Assembly (NCBI RefSeq): GCF_013240295.1
Contig: NZ_JABETK010000002.1
Location: 1,364,001 to 1,428,000 of the forward strand
DNA from: Neoaquamicrobium sediminum
GTDB taxonomy: Bacteria; Pseudomonadota; Alphaproteobacteria; Rhizobiales; Rhizobiaceae
Length of the DNA: 64,000 nucleotides
Reading direction: 5' to 3'
The notes below the pieces were generated by a model. The model saw nothing but the letters and a program-made list of their open reading frames with translations. It had not been told where the DNA came from and did not search any database. This document shows, one piece after another, positions 21,623 to 34,201 of this stretch. Each line of letters starts with the position of its first letter. Position 1 is the stretch's first letter. Position numbers and translations under genes: made by a program.

Positions 21623-21842
21623 AGGCCCGTCCCGGTTACGCCCGCTATATCGGCATTCCGATTGCGGCTCTTCTCACCGGTCGGCGGATTCTCATCCCCA
21701 CGAATCCCCTGACCGTAACGCTTGGTCGAGAAGATAAAGTTCCGGACCGGAGAGTCCAAATCACGGTTTCTTACCTTCTGTTACGCCAGACCGCGATTTC
21801 ACTCTGAGCGTTAACCCTTTGTTATCATTCCGCCTTTGACGG
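21623..21842. other. lpxC upstream region with three GANTC sites and one CtrA-like box
   Basis: Non-coding. GANTC sequences (CcrM methylation sites) lie at 21687-21691, 21702-21706 and 21752-21756. TTAA-N7-TTAT at 21811-21825 is one base off the CtrA consensus TTAA-N7-TTAA. These suggest a cell-cycle-linked lpxC promoter, by inference only. Confidence 0.35.
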
Positions 21843-21870
21843 CAAAAGGCGAGTGCGTCAGCACTCGCCT
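21843..21870 (-). terminator. Rho-independent terminator after ftsZ
   Basis: On the minus strand a perfect 10-bp stem (AGGCGAGTGC / GCACTCGCCT) with a 4-base loop is followed by TTTT. It lies 70 bp past the ftsZ stop. Confidence 0.75.
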
Positions 21871-21903
21871 GTAACATTGCGTTACCGCAATGAAAAAGCC
21901 TTG

Positions 21904-21936
21904 AAGGTGGCCGGGCGGCGAACCGCCCGGAACCTT
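21904..21936. terminator. second stem-loop directly after ftsZ
   Basis: CCGGGCGG-cgaa-CCGCCCGG, extended by AAGGT/ACCTT arms, begins within a few bases of the ftsZ stop. On the minus strand a T5 run follows about 8 bases beyond the stem. Tandem hairpins suggest strong termination or 3'-end protection of the ftsZ transcript. Confidence 0.55.
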
Positions 21937-21938
21937 TT

Positions 21939-23606
21939 CTAGTTGGCCTGCCGGCGCAGGAATGCCGGAATTTCGAGCTGGTCGTCATCCTGCGGTCCAC
22001 GCGGCTGAACCGAGAGCCGGCCCTGATCGTCGAGCTGGCCACGGCGCGGCGCATAGGCCTGCGTGTCGCTCATCTGCGGACGGCGCTGCTCCGGCTGCCG
22101 CAGGCGCGGCTCGCGCGGCTGTGCCGGCTGAAGGCGTGCAGGCTCGTCTTCGCGGCGACCTGCCGAGAGCCCCTGGGTCAGGCGCTTCAGCAAGCCCATC
22201 GGACCGCGCTCTTCGCCGTCATGTGCATGCGGAGCTTCCAGTTCCGCCCGCACGACCGGCGGAAAATCCTCGACGCGCGGCATGCGCGGCTGGGCGGGTG
22301 CAGCCATCTGCGGCGCGGGGGCATGCTCAGCCACCGGTGCCGGACGCATCTGTACGGGCTGCTGCACCACCTGCGGAGCGGCAGCTTCGGGAGCCGGCTG
22401 CGCGAACAGCTTGCTCTGCGGGCGGAACTCCTGCTCGGCGGCGGCACGGGGAGCCGTTGCAGCCATTTCGGCGTTCATTTCCGCGATGCGGATCGCTTCG
22501 GCGACGGGATCGGCAGCACGCGGCGCTTCGGACTGGACCGGCGCTGGCTGCGCCGGACGAACCTCGACCGGACGCTGTTGCTGCTGGACCGGCTTCTGCG
22601 GCTGGCGCACGGCAATCGGCGGCATGTTGATGTCCGCAGCCGACTTGTCGATGCCCGTGGCGACGACCGAGACGCGGATGACGCCTTCCAGTTCCTCGTC
22701 GAACGTGGCGCCGAGGATGATGTTGGCATCCTGGTCCACTTCCTCGCGGATGCGGGTTGCTGCTTCGTCAACCTCGAACAGCGTCAGGTCACGACCACCA
22801 GTGATGGAGATCAGCAGGCCCTTCGCGCCCTTCATCGACGTTTCGTCGAGCAGCGGGTTGGCGATCGCCGCTTCGGCGGCTGCCATTGCGCGGCCTTCGC
22901 CGGACGCTTCGCCGGTGCCCATCATCGCCTTGCCCATCTCGCGCATCACCGAGCGAACATCGGCGAAGTCGAGGTTGATCAGGCCTTCCTTGACCATCAG
23001 GTCGGTGATGCAGGCAACGCCCGAATAGAGCACCTGGTCGGCCATCGCGAAGGCGTCGGCGAAGGTGGTCTTGTCGTTGGCGATGCGGAAGAGGTTCTGG
23101 TTGGGAATGACGATGAGCGTATCGACGCTCTTCTGCAATTCCTCGATGCCCATATCCGCCGTCTTCATGCGGCGCTGGCCTTCGAAGTGGAACGGCTTGG
23201 TCACGACGCCAACCGTCAGGATGCCCTTCTCGCGGGCAGCGCGTGCGACGACCGGGGCTGCACCCGTACCCGTGCCGCCGCCCATGCCGGCAGTGACGAA
23301 GCACATATGCGTGTTGGAGAGGTGGTCGACGATCTCGTCGATGCACTCTTCAGCGGCTGCACGCCCCACTTCCGGCTGCGAGCCGGCGCCCAGACCCTCG
23401 GTCACGTGCGCGCCGAGCTGGATCAGCCGGTCTGCCTTCGACTGGGTGAGCGCCTGTGCATCAGTGTTGGCAACGACAAAGTCGACGCCACGCAGACCGG
23501 CGGTGATCATGTTGTTGACGGCATTGCCGCCACCACCACCAACACCGAACACGGTGATACGCGGCTTGAGTTCGGTAATGTCCGGCTTCTGCAGATTGAT
23601 GCTCAT
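21939..23606 (-). CDS. ftsZ: cell division protein FtsZ (long-linker form)
   Basis: Tubulin-like GTPase forming the division ring. The GTPase core occupies about residues 1-320, with the tubulin signature [20 protein letters not shown] and T7 loop [11 protein letters not shown]. It is followed by a disordered linker of about 220 residues rich in Pro, Gln, Ala and Arg, and the conserved C-terminal peptide [10 protein letters not shown] that binds FtsA. At 555 aa it is much longer than the E. coli protein (383 aa) but matches the long-linker FtsZ of rhizobia. Intact frame. It lies 65 bp after ftsA. Confidence 0.97.
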   Translation of the reverse strand: MSINLQKPDITELKPRITVFGVGGGGGNAVNNMITAGLRGVDFVVANTDAQALTQSKADRLIQLGAHVTEGLGAGSQPEVGRAAAEECIDEIVDHLSNTHMCFVTAGMGGGTGTGAAPVVARAAREKGILTVGVVTKPFHFEGQRRMKTADMGIEELQKSVDTLIVIPNQNLFRIANDKTTFADAFAMADQVLYSGVACITDLMVKEGLINLDFADVRSVMREMGKAMMGTGEASGEGRAMAAAEAAIANPLLDETSMKGAKGLLISITGGRDLTLFEVDEAATRIREEVDQDANIILGATFDEELEGVIRVSVVATGIDKSAADINMPPIAVRQPQKPVQQQQRPVEVRPAQPAPVQSEAPRAADPVAEAIRIAEMNAEMAATAPRAAAEQEFRPQSKLFAQPAPEAAAPQVVQQPVQMRPAPVAEHAPAPQMAAPAQPRMPRVEDFPPVVRAELEAPHAHDGEERGPMGLLKRLTQGLSAGRREDEPARLQPAQPREPRLRQPEQRRPQMSDTQAYAPRRGQLDDQGRLSVQPRGPQDDDQLEIPAFLRRQAN

Positions 23607-23671
23607 TTTCCTCGTCCTTTTCGCCTTTCCCGCCGCTTCGCCGCCGCGGCTGCGTGGGGCTATCCCCGCTG

Positions 23672-24980
23672 TTAGAAACTATCTTTGAACCACTGACTGA
23701 CACGATGGAGCCTGCCACCGGTACCGGTGCCCTTGAAACGCAGGACACCCCCCTTTCCGTACCGGCTCTCGGCTTCCGCGACCTGCGGATAAATCAGCAG
23801 GCCTACCGTCGTCGCGAATGCCGGCCCCTTGGCCGCTTCCGGCAGACCGGTGACGCCCAGCGGGCGCCCCAGCCTCACGTTGCGCGCGAGAATGCGCCGC
23901 GCCGCTTCCGGCAGACCCGAAAGCTGACTGGCACCGCCTGTAAGCACCACGCGTTTGCCGACCACGCCGCCGAACCGGACTTGTTCAGCCGGTCCCGCAC
24001 GATCTCGAGAGTCTCCTCGATCCGCGCGCGGATGATCTTGTTCATCACGGAGCGCGGCGCATGCTGCGGCATGTCGCCATCGTCCGGGCCGATCGGCTGG
24101 ATCGTCACCATGTCGCGGTCGTCGTCGACCGCTGGCAGGGCCGAACCGTGCATCACCTTCAGCCGCTCGGCATGTTCGCGACCCGTCGAAAGCCCGCGCG
24201 CCAGGTCCATGGTGACGTGCCCGCCACCGATCGGTAGCACTTCGGCATGAACGAACTTGCCCTCGGCGAAAATCGAGATGGTTGTCGTGCCGCCGCCCAT
24301 GTCGATGCAGGCGGCACCCATTTCGGCCTCGTCGTCGACCAGCGCCGACAGGCCGCTTGCATAAGGCGTGGCAACCATGCGCTCGACCGACAGGTGCGAG
24401 CGATTGACGCAAAGCTCGAGATTGCGCAGTGGCGCGGAGTCGGCGGTCAGCACATGCATGTCGACGCCCAGCACGTCACCGATCATGCCACGCGGATCGC
24501 GAATCCCGCGCTCGGCATCGAGCGAGAAGCCGACGGGCAGCGAATGCACGACCTCGCGCTCCGCCCGCAGCGCTTGCTTGGCGCCTGCGGTCAGGACACG
24601 CCGGATGTCGCCCTCGCCCGCTTCATGGCCGCCAAGATTGACCGAGGACGAGAAGATCGTGCTCTTCATCCGCCCGGCAGACATGTTCACGAACAGCGAC
24701 TCGACCGTCAGCCCGGCCATGCGCTCGGCCGCATCCACCGCCAGCCGGATCGACTGCTCAGCGCGGTCCAAGTCGATGATCGTGCCGGACTTCACACCCT
24801 GCGATTTCTGGTGGCCGATGCCGATGACCTTCACCTTGTGGGTGCGACCGGGCAGGCGCTCACTTTCTTCGCAAGGCTTAAGCCGACCGATGACGCAGCA
24901 CACCTTCGTGGAGCCGACATCCAATACGGTGACGATGCCGGAGCGGCCGGCCGTCGAATCCTTTTGTCCGCCGAGCCAGC

Positions 24981-24984
<4 letters not shown>
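23672..24984 (-). CDS. ftsA: cell division protein FtsA (apparent frameshift)
   Basis: Actin-like ATPase that anchors FtsZ to the membrane. The N-terminal part has [15 protein letters not shown] and the 1C and phosphate-2 regions ([20 protein letters not shown]). The first frame fails after RDRLNKSG; the rest ([20 protein letters not shown], then [13 protein letters not shown]) is in another frame. One extra base near 23975 (two-base C run) restores a 437-aa protein. The C-terminal VSQWFKDSF is the membrane-binding amphipathic helix. The start overlaps the ftsQ stop as ATGA. Being normally essential, it is unlikely to be truly broken. Confidence 0.93.
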
Positions 24985-26828
<1,844 letters not shown>

Positions 26829-27052
26829 GCCCGCAGATCCCCTCTTGAGCCGGGCCGCATTCGTGTTTCGCCAAGTTTGAGTCCGAGTCTTCCGGCGACA
26901 AGGGTTCGCCAGCGTCCGCACGCTCGACTCAAATCAGGAAACGATTCTGACCCCAAGGAATCAGAGGATTGATTCCGTGACAAGCCCTTGAGATTCGAAG
27001 CGATTCACTTTTTGAAACAGAACCGCTTCTACGGGGTCGAAAATAGTGCGCG
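26829..27052 (-). promoter_or_regulatory. GANTC-rich promoter region of ddlB-ftsQ-ftsA-ftsZ
   Basis: Non-coding gap between murB and ddlB. Eight GANTC sites, the target of the alphaproteobacterial cell-cycle methyltransferase CcrM, lie at 26879, 26885, 26926, 26943, 26958, 26971, 26992 and 27002: eight in 128 bp, where about 0.5 is expected by chance. GAATCA and TGATTC (26958-26963 and 26970-26975) form an inverted repeat. Gaps between most other genes of this cluster are negative or tiny, so a separate promoter here is likely. Confidence 0.6.
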
Positions 27053-28018
27053 CTAAAGCAGCTGACCGAGGTAAGGCTGCACTTCGCGACCGGGTTTGAA
27101 ATCGCCGATACGCTTGATTTCCCATTCGAGGCGGATGCCTGAATTTTCGAGCACACGGGCACGCACGGTCTCGCCGAGGAACTCCAGGTCGTAGCCCGTC
27201 GCAGAACCTGTGTTGATCATGAAATTGCAGTGCATCGGCGACATCTGTGCCCCGCCGATCATCAGCCCGCGGCATCCAGCCTTGTCGACTTCCTTCCAGG
27301 CCGAGGTGCCTTCGGGGTTCTTGAAGGTGGAACCGCCGGTCTTCTCGCGAATCGGCTGCACCGTCTCGCGATGGGTCTGCACCGCATCCATCGCCGCCTT
27401 GACCGCCTCGCGATCCTCCGGGTAGCCCTCGAACTCTGCTCCGACGAAAATCAGGTCCGGTGCCGCAGACGAATGCCGATAGGCGTAGCCCATATCCGCA
27501 TTGCTGAACTCATGCGCATTGCCCTGCCGGTCGAGCGCGCGCACGGATACAACGCGCTCGCGGGTCTCGACGCCGTTGGCGCCGGCATTCATCCGCAGCG
27601 CACCGCCGATCGCGCCAGGTATGCCGTGATAGAAATGAAAGCCGCCGAGCCCCGCCTCCAGTGCTGCAGCCGCCACACGTTTGTCGGGCGTCGCTGCGCC
27701 GGCACGAAGCCGATTCGCGCCGATCGCCTCGACACTGCCGAATCCCTTTGCGGAAAGGCGAACCACGACCCCGCGAATCCCGCCTTCGCGGACGAGCAGG
27801 TTGGAGCCGATTCCAACCACGGTAACGGGAACGTCCAGCGGGAGCCCCTTCAGAAAGGCCGACAGGTCCTCCTCGTCGGCCGGCTGGAACAGCAGGTCCG
27901 CAGCACCACCGGCGCGAAACCAAGTGATGGCGTCCATCGGCGCATCCGGCGTCAGCCGGCCGCGCACGGTGCCGGCCAGATCGCCAAGCCGCTCGAGAAG
28001 AGCTGCGCCGGTCGTCAT
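27053..28018 (-). CDS. murB: UDP-N-acetylenolpyruvoylglucosamine reductase
   Basis: FAD enzyme that reduces UDP-GlcNAc-enolpyruvate to UDP-MurNAc with NADPH. It shows the FAD-fold entry [36 protein letters not shown], the [18 protein letters not shown] loop and the C-terminal GSTFKNPEG and catalytic Glu region. ATG 28018 overlaps the murC stop as ATGA, which decides the start; the open frame extends 13 codons further. 321 aa, intact. Confidence 0.95.
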   Translation of the reverse strand: MTTGAALLERLGDLAGTVRGRLTPDAPMDAITWFRAGGAADLLFQPADEEDLSAFLKGLPLDVPVTVVGIGSNLLVREGGIRGVVVRLSAKGFGSVEAIGANRLRAGAATPDKRVAAAALEAGLGGFHFYHGIPGAIGGALRMNAGANGVETRERVVSVRALDRQGNAHEFSNADMGYAYRHSSAAPDLIFVGAEFEGYPEDREAVKAAMDAVQTHRETVQPIREKTGGSTFKNPEGTSAWKEVDKAGCRGLMIGGAQMSPMHCNFMINTGSATGYDLEFLGETVRARVLENSGIRLEWEIKRIGDFKPGREVQPYLGQLL

Positions 28019-29418
28019 GACGCCCCTTCCAGTTCCTTCGGAAGCGCGTATGCCCACTGCGTGATGTTGCCGGCTCCCAGGAGCACGACGAAATCGCCTT
28101 CGCGCGCCAGCTCACGCACCAGTGGCGCGATCGCCTCAGGGCCGTCGATATGACGGGCATCGCGATGACCGCCGGCACGAATGCGCGAAACCAGCGCCTC
28201 CGAGCTGACACCCTCTATGGCATCTTCGCCCGCTGCATAGACCGGCGCGAGGAGGACCGTGTCAGCATCGTTGAAGCAGGCTGCGAAATCGTCGAAAAGG
28301 TCGCGCAGCCGGGTGAACCGGTGCGGCTGGGCCACCGCGATCACACGCCCCTTGCACGCCTCGCGGGCCGCCCTCAGCACCGCCTTGATCTCGACCGGAT
28401 GGTGCCCGTAGTCGTCGAATATCTCGACGCCATTCCACGACCCGGTATGCGTGAAGCGTCGCTTGACGCCGCCGAAGGATGACAGGCCGCGCCGGATGTC
28501 ATCCGCCGAAAGTCCGAGCTCGTGGGCGACAGCAATCGCGGCCGTGGCATTGGAAACGTTGTGACGGCCAGGCATCGGCAGCCGCAGGCCGGTGATGTCC
28601 TCAACACCGCCCGTCTTGCGGTCGCGGATGGTCACGTCGAACACGGATGTCGCGCCGTCCATGTGCATGTTGGAAAAACGAATGTCGGCCTGCTTGTTCT
28701 CGCCATAGGTCACGACACGGCGGTCCTCGATGCGGCTCACCAGCGCCTGCACCTCGGGATGGTCGATGCACATGACGCCGAAGCCGTAGAACGGCACGTT
28801 CTCGACGAAGCTGGCGAACGCCTCGCGCACCTTGTCGAACGAGCCGTAGTGGTCGAGATGCTCTGGATCGATGTTTGTGACAACCGCGATGTCGGCAGGC
28901 AGCTTGAGGAACGTGCCGTCGCTCTCGTCGGCTTCCACCACCATCCAATCGCCCGCACCCATGCGGGCATTGGTGCCGTAGGCATTGATGATGCCGCCAT
29001 TGACGACGGTCGGATCGAGCCCGCCGGCATCGAGCAGCGTTGCCACCATGGATGTCGTCGTCGTCTTGCCATGGGTGCCGCCGATGGCGATCGCATTGCG
29101 GAAGCGCATCAGTTCGGCAAGCATCTCCGCGCGCCGCACGATCGGCAGCAGTTTTTCGCGAGCGGCGACGAGTTCGGGATTGTTCTTCTTCACCGCGGTG
29201 GAGACGACCACGACCTCGGCCGCGCCGAGATTTTCCGCCGCATGGCCGACGAAGCAGGCGATTCCCTTGTCGCGCAGGCGCTGCACATTGGCGCTGTCTG
29301 CCTGGTCGGAGCCCTGCACAGAGTAGCCGAGATTGTGCAGCACCTCGGCTATGCCGCTCATGCCGATACCGCCGATGCCAATGAAATGCACGACGCCGAT
29401 TGTCTGCGGCATCTTCAT
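28015..29418 (-). CDS. murC: UDP-N-acetylmuramate--L-alanine ligase
   Basis: Adds L-Ala to UDP-MurNAc. The N-terminal Rossmann domain ([20 protein letters not shown]) is followed by the ATP loop [20 protein letters not shown] and the Mur-ligase central motif [18 protein letters not shown]. The C-terminal domain contains [17 protein letters not shown]. 467 aa, intact. ATG overlaps the murG stop (ATGA). Confidence 0.97.
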   Translation of the reverse strand: MKMPQTIGVVHFIGIGGIGMSGIAEVLHNLGYSVQGSDQADSANVQRLRDKGIACFVGHAAENLGAAEVVVVSTAVKKNNPELVAAREKLLPIVRRAEMLAELMRFRNAIAIGGTHGKTTTTSMVATLLDAGGLDPTVVNGGIINAYGTNARMGAGDWMVVEADESDGTFLKLPADIAVVTNIDPEHLDHYGSFDKVREAFASFVENVPFYGFGVMCIDHPEVQALVSRIEDRRVVTYGENKQADIRFSNMHMDGATSVFDVTIRDRKTGGVEDITGLRLPMPGRHNVSNATAAIAVAHELGLSADDIRRGLSSFGGVKRRFTHTGSWNGVEIFDDYGHHPVEIKAVLRAAREACKGRVIAVAQPHRFTRLRDLFDDFAACFNDADTVLLAPVYAAGEDAIEGVSSEALVSRIRAGGHRDARHIDGPEAIAPLVRELAREGDFVVLLGAGNITQWAYALPKELEGAS

Positions 29419-30539
29419 GCCTGCATCCTTCCCTTGAACGCTTCGACGGATTCGCCCGAGGCAATAGCCTCTGCAAGGTCCGCAAGCAACCGCGTGGCGT
29501 CCGTTCGGCCCACCGACCCCGCGTCTGCAGCCATCTTCGAAAGCTTTCCCGGATCGTTGAGCAGCCCGGCCATGTCGCTTGCCAAGCTTGCCGCGTCGAT
29601 CTCGTTCTGGCGCCGCATCAGCGCACCGCCGGCCTCGACCAGTATGCGCGCATTATGGCCCTGGTCGTCGTCCAGGGCGTGCGGCAGCGGCACGAGAATG
29701 GAAGGCCGCCCGAGAACCGAAAGTTCCAGCACGGTCGAGGCCCCGCCGCGCGCGACCACCAGATGGGCAGCGGCCATATGGGCCGGCAGATCGGCGAAGA
29801 ACGGCGACACCTCGGCCTGCACGCCGAGCTCTGCATAGGCGTCGCGGACCCGCACCTCGTCCTCCGGCCGCGCCTGCTGGACGATGCGCAATCGGGCACG
29901 TAGCGCCTCGGGCAATTTGGCCACTGCTTCGGGAACCGTATCGGAAAAGAAGCGCGCGCCCTGGCTACCGCCAAAGACGAGCAACCGGATGGGCTCGTCT
30001 CCCGCTGGCGCCGCGAAAGGCATGCGCGCCGCCTCCAGCACCGCGGAGCGGACAGGGTTGCCCACAGGCACGATCTTGCCCGCATAAGCCCCTTCGGGCT
30101 TCAGGAAGCCGCCGGCGATAGCCGTCACGCGACCAGCCAGCGCCTTGTTCGCCCTGCCCATCACAGCGTTCTGCTCGTGGACGATAGTCAGTAGTCCCCG
30201 CCGCGTGGCCGCCCACAGCGGTGGCAGCGTCGGATAGCCGCCAAAGCCGATCACCGCCTTGGGCGAAATGCGCGCCATGATCCGTCCGGCCTCGCGCGCA
30301 CCCTGCCAGATGGTCCAGAACGCCCTGGCGAGCGCAACAGGGTTTCTGGAGCCGATCGTCGCCGACGGGATGGTGTGGATTTCCGTAGCCGGAAACGAAC
30401 CGGCATAGCGTTCGGCGCGACCGTCGGTTGCCAGATGCACCGCCCAGCCGCGCGCGATCAGCTCATGCGCCAGCGCTTCGGCCGGAAACAGGTGTCCGCC
30501 CGTGCCGCCGGCCGACAGCAGAATAACGCCCTTCGCCAT
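29415..30539 (-). CDS. murG: UDP-GlcNAc:lipid I N-acetylglucosaminyltransferase
   Basis: Membrane-associated GT28 enzyme converting lipid I to lipid II. The glycine-rich loops [20 protein letters not shown] and [20 protein letters not shown] and the donor-site segment [20 protein letters not shown] are all present. 374 aa, intact. It abuts ftsW with no gap. Confidence 0.96.
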   Translation of the reverse strand: MAKGVILLSAGGTGGHLFPAEALAHELIARGWAVHLATDGRAERYAGSFPATEIHTIPSATIGSRNPVALARAFWTIWQGAREAGRIMARISPKAVIGFGGYPTLPPLWAATRRGLLTIVHEQNAVMGRANKALAGRVTAIAGGFLKPEGAYAGKIVPVGNPVRSAVLEAARMPFAAPAGDEPIRLLVFGGSQGARFFSDTVPEAVAKLPEALRARLRIVQQARPEDEVRVRDAYAELGVQAEVSPFFADLPAHMAAAHLVVARGGASTVLELSVLGRPSILVPLPHALDDDQGHNARILVEAGGALMRRQNEIDAASLASDMAGLLNDPGKLSKMAADAGSVGRTDATRLLADLAEAIASGESVEAFKGRMQA

Positions 30540-31694
30540 CTATTCCGCCGGCTGCACGGTGCGGATCAATGTGTGCGAGCCGATACGCATCCGTTTCTGC
30601 GGGTCCTTCCGGGTGAGCGCGAGCACCATGCCCATCGAAATCGCCACCGCGACGAGCGACGAGCCGCCGTAGGAGATGAACGGCAGCGTCATGCCCTTGG
30701 CCGGAAGAAGCTGCAGGTTGACGCCCATGTTGATGATCGACTGGAGCCCGAACAGCACGACGAGGCCCGAAACCGCGTAGCGCGAGAACTCGTCACTCTC
30801 CTTCATCGAGTGCGACAGGCCGCGCAGGACCACGAACGCAAAAAGCATGGCAATCAGCAAACAGACGATCAGCCCAAACTCCTCACCTGCGACCGAGAAG
30901 ACGAAGTCGGTGTGGCTATCCGGCAGGATGCGCTTGACGCTGCCTTCGCCCGGCCCCTGCCCGAGCCAGCCGCCACGCACCAGTGCCTCGCGTCCCATAT
31001 CGACCTGGAACGTGTCGCCCTCGCCGGTGACGAAACGGTCGATACGCGCAGCCACGTGCGGAAAGGTCGTGTAGGCCGCGACGCCGATACCCATCGCCGC
31101 ACCGCCCAAAACAGCGATCCAGAACCATGGCATGCCCGCCATGAAGAACATGACACCCCACGTCGCCAGCACCAGCAGTGATTGCCCGAGATCGGGTTGC
31201 GCCACCAGCAGCGCCAGCACGAGGCCGAGAAGTATTATGGCGAAGAGATTGCCCGGAACGTCGGGCCGCCTTGCATGCTCGGAAAAGAGCCATGCGCAGA
31301 TGATGACAAAGCCCGGTTTCATGTATTCGGAGGGCTGCACCGAGATGCCCAGGATGTGAATCCAGCGTCGCGATCCCTTGATCTCGATGCCGAAGTAGAG
31401 CGCAGCAACCATCAGCACCAGCGAGCCGGTCAGCATGACAAGCGCCAGCCGTCGCACCTGTCGTGCGTTGAGGAACGAGACGCCGATCATGATCACGACG
31501 GCCGGCAGCATGAACATCATCTGTCGCGTCACGAAGTGATAGCTGTCGAGACCGATCCGCTCGGCCACCGCAGGGCTGGCCGCGAAGGACAGGACGATAC
31601 CGAGCCCCATAAGGGTCAGGAACGCGGCGAAGAACCATCGGTCGACCGTCCACCACCAGTTCGCGACGGGACCTCTGTCGATACGACTGACCAT
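30540..31694 (-). CDS. ftsW: septal peptidoglycan polymerase FtsW
   Basis: SEDS-family glycosyltransferase that polymerises lipid II at the septum with FtsI. 384 aa with about ten membrane helices, the first after WFFAAFLTLMGLGIVLSFAA. Family motifs include QPSEYMKPGFVIICAWLFSE and the C-terminal LLPAKGMTLPFISYGGSSL. Its ATG overlaps the murD stop (TGATG). Confidence 0.96.
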   Translation of the reverse strand: MVSRIDRGPVANWWWTVDRWFFAAFLTLMGLGIVLSFAASPAVAERIGLDSYHFVTRQMMFMLPAVVIMIGVSFLNARQVRRLALVMLTGSLVLMVAALYFGIEIKGSRRWIHILGISVQPSEYMKPGFVIICAWLFSEHARRPDVPGNLFAIILLGLVLALLVAQPDLGQSLLVLATWGVMFFMAGMPWFWIAVLGGAAMGIGVAAYTTFPHVAARIDRFVTGEGDTFQVDMGREALVRGGWLGQGPGEGSVKRILPDSHTDFVFSVAGEEFGLIVCLLIAMLFAFVVLRGLSHSMKESDEFSRYAVSGLVVLFGLQSIINMGVNLQLLPAKGMTLPFISYGGSSLVAVAISMGMVLALTRKDPQKRMRIGSHTLIRTVQPAE

Positions 31695-33093
31695 CAGCGT
31701 TTCCCTCCAAAAGGCACGATTCCATCAAGCGCGAGCACCGCGTCGCGGAAGGCATCGCCCCTGATTTCAAAGTTGCGGTATTGATCGAAGCTGGCGCAGG
31801 CAGGCGAAAGCAGCACCACCGCCTCGGCGGCCTCGTCACGCGCCGCATCCTCGGCGGCATGCTGAAGCGCGGCGTCGAGCGTGCCGGATATTTCATAGGG
31901 CGCCGCATCACCGAGCGTTGCCGAAAACTGCGGCGCGGCCTCGCCGATCAGGTAGGCCTTCGCGACACGCGGGAAGAAGGAGCGCAGGCTGTCTATGCCG
32001 CCCTCCTTGGGCAGGCCGCCGGCAATCCAGTAGATGCGCTGGAAACTCGAAAGCGCCGGGGCCGCCGCATCGGCATTGGTCGCCTTGGAGTCGTTTACGA
32101 AGATGACGCGGCGCGGCGGCCGACCTGCTCCATGCGGTGCGCCAGCCCGGGGAAGCTTTCGAGCCCCGACTGTATTTCCCCGAGGTCGAGCCCGACCTTA
32201 AGGCAGGCAGCGACCGCCGCCAGCGCGTTCTGCGCATTGTGCAGGCCACGCAGCGAGCCGATGCCTTCGAGGAAGCCAATGCGGCTGTATTGCCCGCGCA
32301 CGGCCTCCATCAGATCGGTCCCGTCGGCGAAATAGCCGTCCGTCAGCGGCAGGCGCTTGGAGATCCGGATCACCTCCTTGCCCACCCGCTCGAGGCGGTC
32401 GGCGATCTGCGCGCAATATGAATCGTCCACACCGATTATGGCGGTGTCGCTCCCCGCGACCAACCGCTCCTTGATCTCGGCATAGCGCTGCATCGTGCCG
32501 TGCCGGTCGAGATGGTCGGGCGTCAGGTTGAGCAGGATACCCGCGCTGGGGTTCAGCGATGGCGCGAGTTCGATCTGGTAGGAGGAGCACTCGACGACGT
32601 GAAACCGGTCGCGCGCAGGCGGGTCGAGCGTCATCACCGCGCGACCGATATTGCCACCCATCTGGGCGTCACGGCCAGCGGCGGCGAGAATGTGGGCGAT
32701 CAGCGCGGTGGTCGTCGACTTGCCGTTGGTGCCGGTGACGGCGATGAAGGGCGCATCGGGGCAGCGCGCGGCACGCTCGCGTGAAAACAGTTCGATGTCT
32801 CCGATGATCTCGACACTCGCCCCACGCGCAAGCTCGACGGTCCAGTGCGGCTTGGGATGAGTCAGCGGCACGCCGGGTGACAGCACGAACGATGCAAATT
32901 CCGACCAGTCGACCTCGCGCAGATTGGCGACGGTGATGCCTTCGCGCTCGGCACGCGCCACGCTTTCGGGGTTGTCGTCCCACGCGGTGACGGCAGCGCC
33001 ACCCTCGGCGAGGGCGCGCGCGGTCGCGATCCCCGATCCGCCAAGACCGAAAAGGGCGACCTTGCGTCCGCTGAGTGTGGTGACCGGAATCAT
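31694..33093 (-). CDS. murD: UDP-N-acetylmuramoyl-L-alanine--D-glutamate ligase (apparent frameshift)
   Basis: Adds D-Glu to UDP-MurNAc-L-Ala. The N-terminal domain ([20 protein letters not shown]) and the ATP loop [20 protein letters not shown] are followed by [20 protein letters not shown]. The frame stops after [11 protein letters not shown]. In the next frame [20 protein letters not shown] and [20 protein letters not shown] supply the C-terminal domain, ending [11 protein letters not shown] at 31694. One extra base around 32108-32120 in a GC-rich repeat restores a 466-aa protein. Confidence 0.92.
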
Positions 33094-33096
33094 CGA

Positions 33097-34179
33097 CTAC
33101 CTCAGCTTGAGCGTCGAAAGGCCGATGAGGGCCAGGATGACGGCGATGATCCAGAACCGGATAACCACCTGGCTCTCCGTCCAGCCAAGCTTCTCGAAAT
33201 GATGGTGGATCGGCGCCATCAGGAAGACCCGCTTGCCGGTCAGCTTGAACCAGGCGACCTGAATGATCACCGACATGATCTCGACCACGAAGAGGCCGCC
33301 GATGATAGCCAGAACGATCTCGTGCTTCGCGGCCACGGCGACCGCGCCGATGAGCCCGCCCAGCGCTAGCGAGCCGGTATCGCCCATGAAGATCGCAGCG
33401 GGTGGCGCATTGAACCACAGGAAGCCGAGGCCGGCGCCGATGACGGCGCCAAGCACGACTGAAAGCTCGCCGGTGCCGGGCGTGAAGTGGATCTGCAGAT
33501 AATCAGCAAAGACCGCGTTACCGGCGAGATATGCGATCACGCCGAAAGAGGCGGCCGCGACCATCACCGGCACGATTGCGAGGCCGTCCAGCCCGTCGGT
33601 CATGTTCACCGCGTTGCCGGCACCTACCATCACGAAGGCAGCGAAAGGCACGAAGAAGATGCCGAGGTGGAGGACAAAGTCTTTGACGAAGGGAAAGGTC
33701 AGCGAAGATGAGAACGGCTCGGTCCCGGTCCGCATGATGACGTATGCGGCGATGCCGGCGACGATGAACTCGATCAGCAAGCGGATTTTGCCGGAGAAGC
33801 CCAGATGCGACTGCTTCGTGACCTTCAGATAGTCGTCATAGAAGCCGATCGCGCCGAAGCCCAGTGTCACCAGCATCACGACCCAGACCAGCGGGCTTGA
33901 CAGATTGCCCCACAGCAGCACCGAACCGATGATGCCGGTGAGCATCATGAGACCGCCCATCGTGGGCGTTCCGGCCTTCTTGAAATGCGTCTGCGGGCCA
34001 TCGGCGCGGATCGGCTGGCCCCTGCCTTGGCGGATGCGCAGGGAGTTGATGATCGCAGGCCCGAACATGAAAACGATCAGCGCTGACGTGATCAACGCCC
34101 CGCCGGTGCGGAAGGTGATGTATCGAAAAACGTTGAAGGCCGAGAAATGGTCGGCAAGTCCAACGAGCAGCAACAGCAT
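33097..34179 (-). CDS. mraY: phospho-N-acetylmuramoyl-pentapeptide transferase
   Basis: Transfers phospho-MurNAc-pentapeptide to undecaprenyl phosphate to form lipid I. 360 aa with about ten membrane helices. Diagnostic motifs are [46 protein letters not shown] and [19 protein letters not shown]. The start [10 protein letters not shown] at 34179 is chosen over the open frame to 34218, which overlaps nothing and lacks homology. It lies 22 bp after murF. Confidence 0.96.
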   Translation of the reverse strand: MLLLLVGLADHFSAFNVFRYITFRTGGALITSALIVFMFGPAIINSLRIRQGRGQPIRADGPQTHFKKAGTPTMGGLMMLTGIIGSVLLWGNLSSPLVWVVMLVTLGFGAIGFYDDYLKVTKQSHLGFSGKIRLLIEFIVAGIAAYVIMRTGTEPFSSSLTFPFVKDFVLHLGIFFVPFAAFVMVGAGNAVNMTDGLDGLAIVPVMVAAASFGVIAYLAGNAVFADYLQIHFTPGTGELSVVLGAVIGAGLGFLWFNAPPAAIFMGDTGSLALGGLIGAVAVAAKHEIVLAIIGGLFVVEIMSVIIQVAWFKLTGKRVFLMAPIHHHFEKLGWTESQVVIRFWIIAVILALIGLSTLKLR

Positions 34180-34201
34180 TGGCGGCGTCCCCCGACGTCT
34201 C

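Noticed and set aside
22221..23675. Open frame of 484 codons opposite ftsZ
   Set aside because: Shadow frame; ftsZ on the minus strand explains the region.
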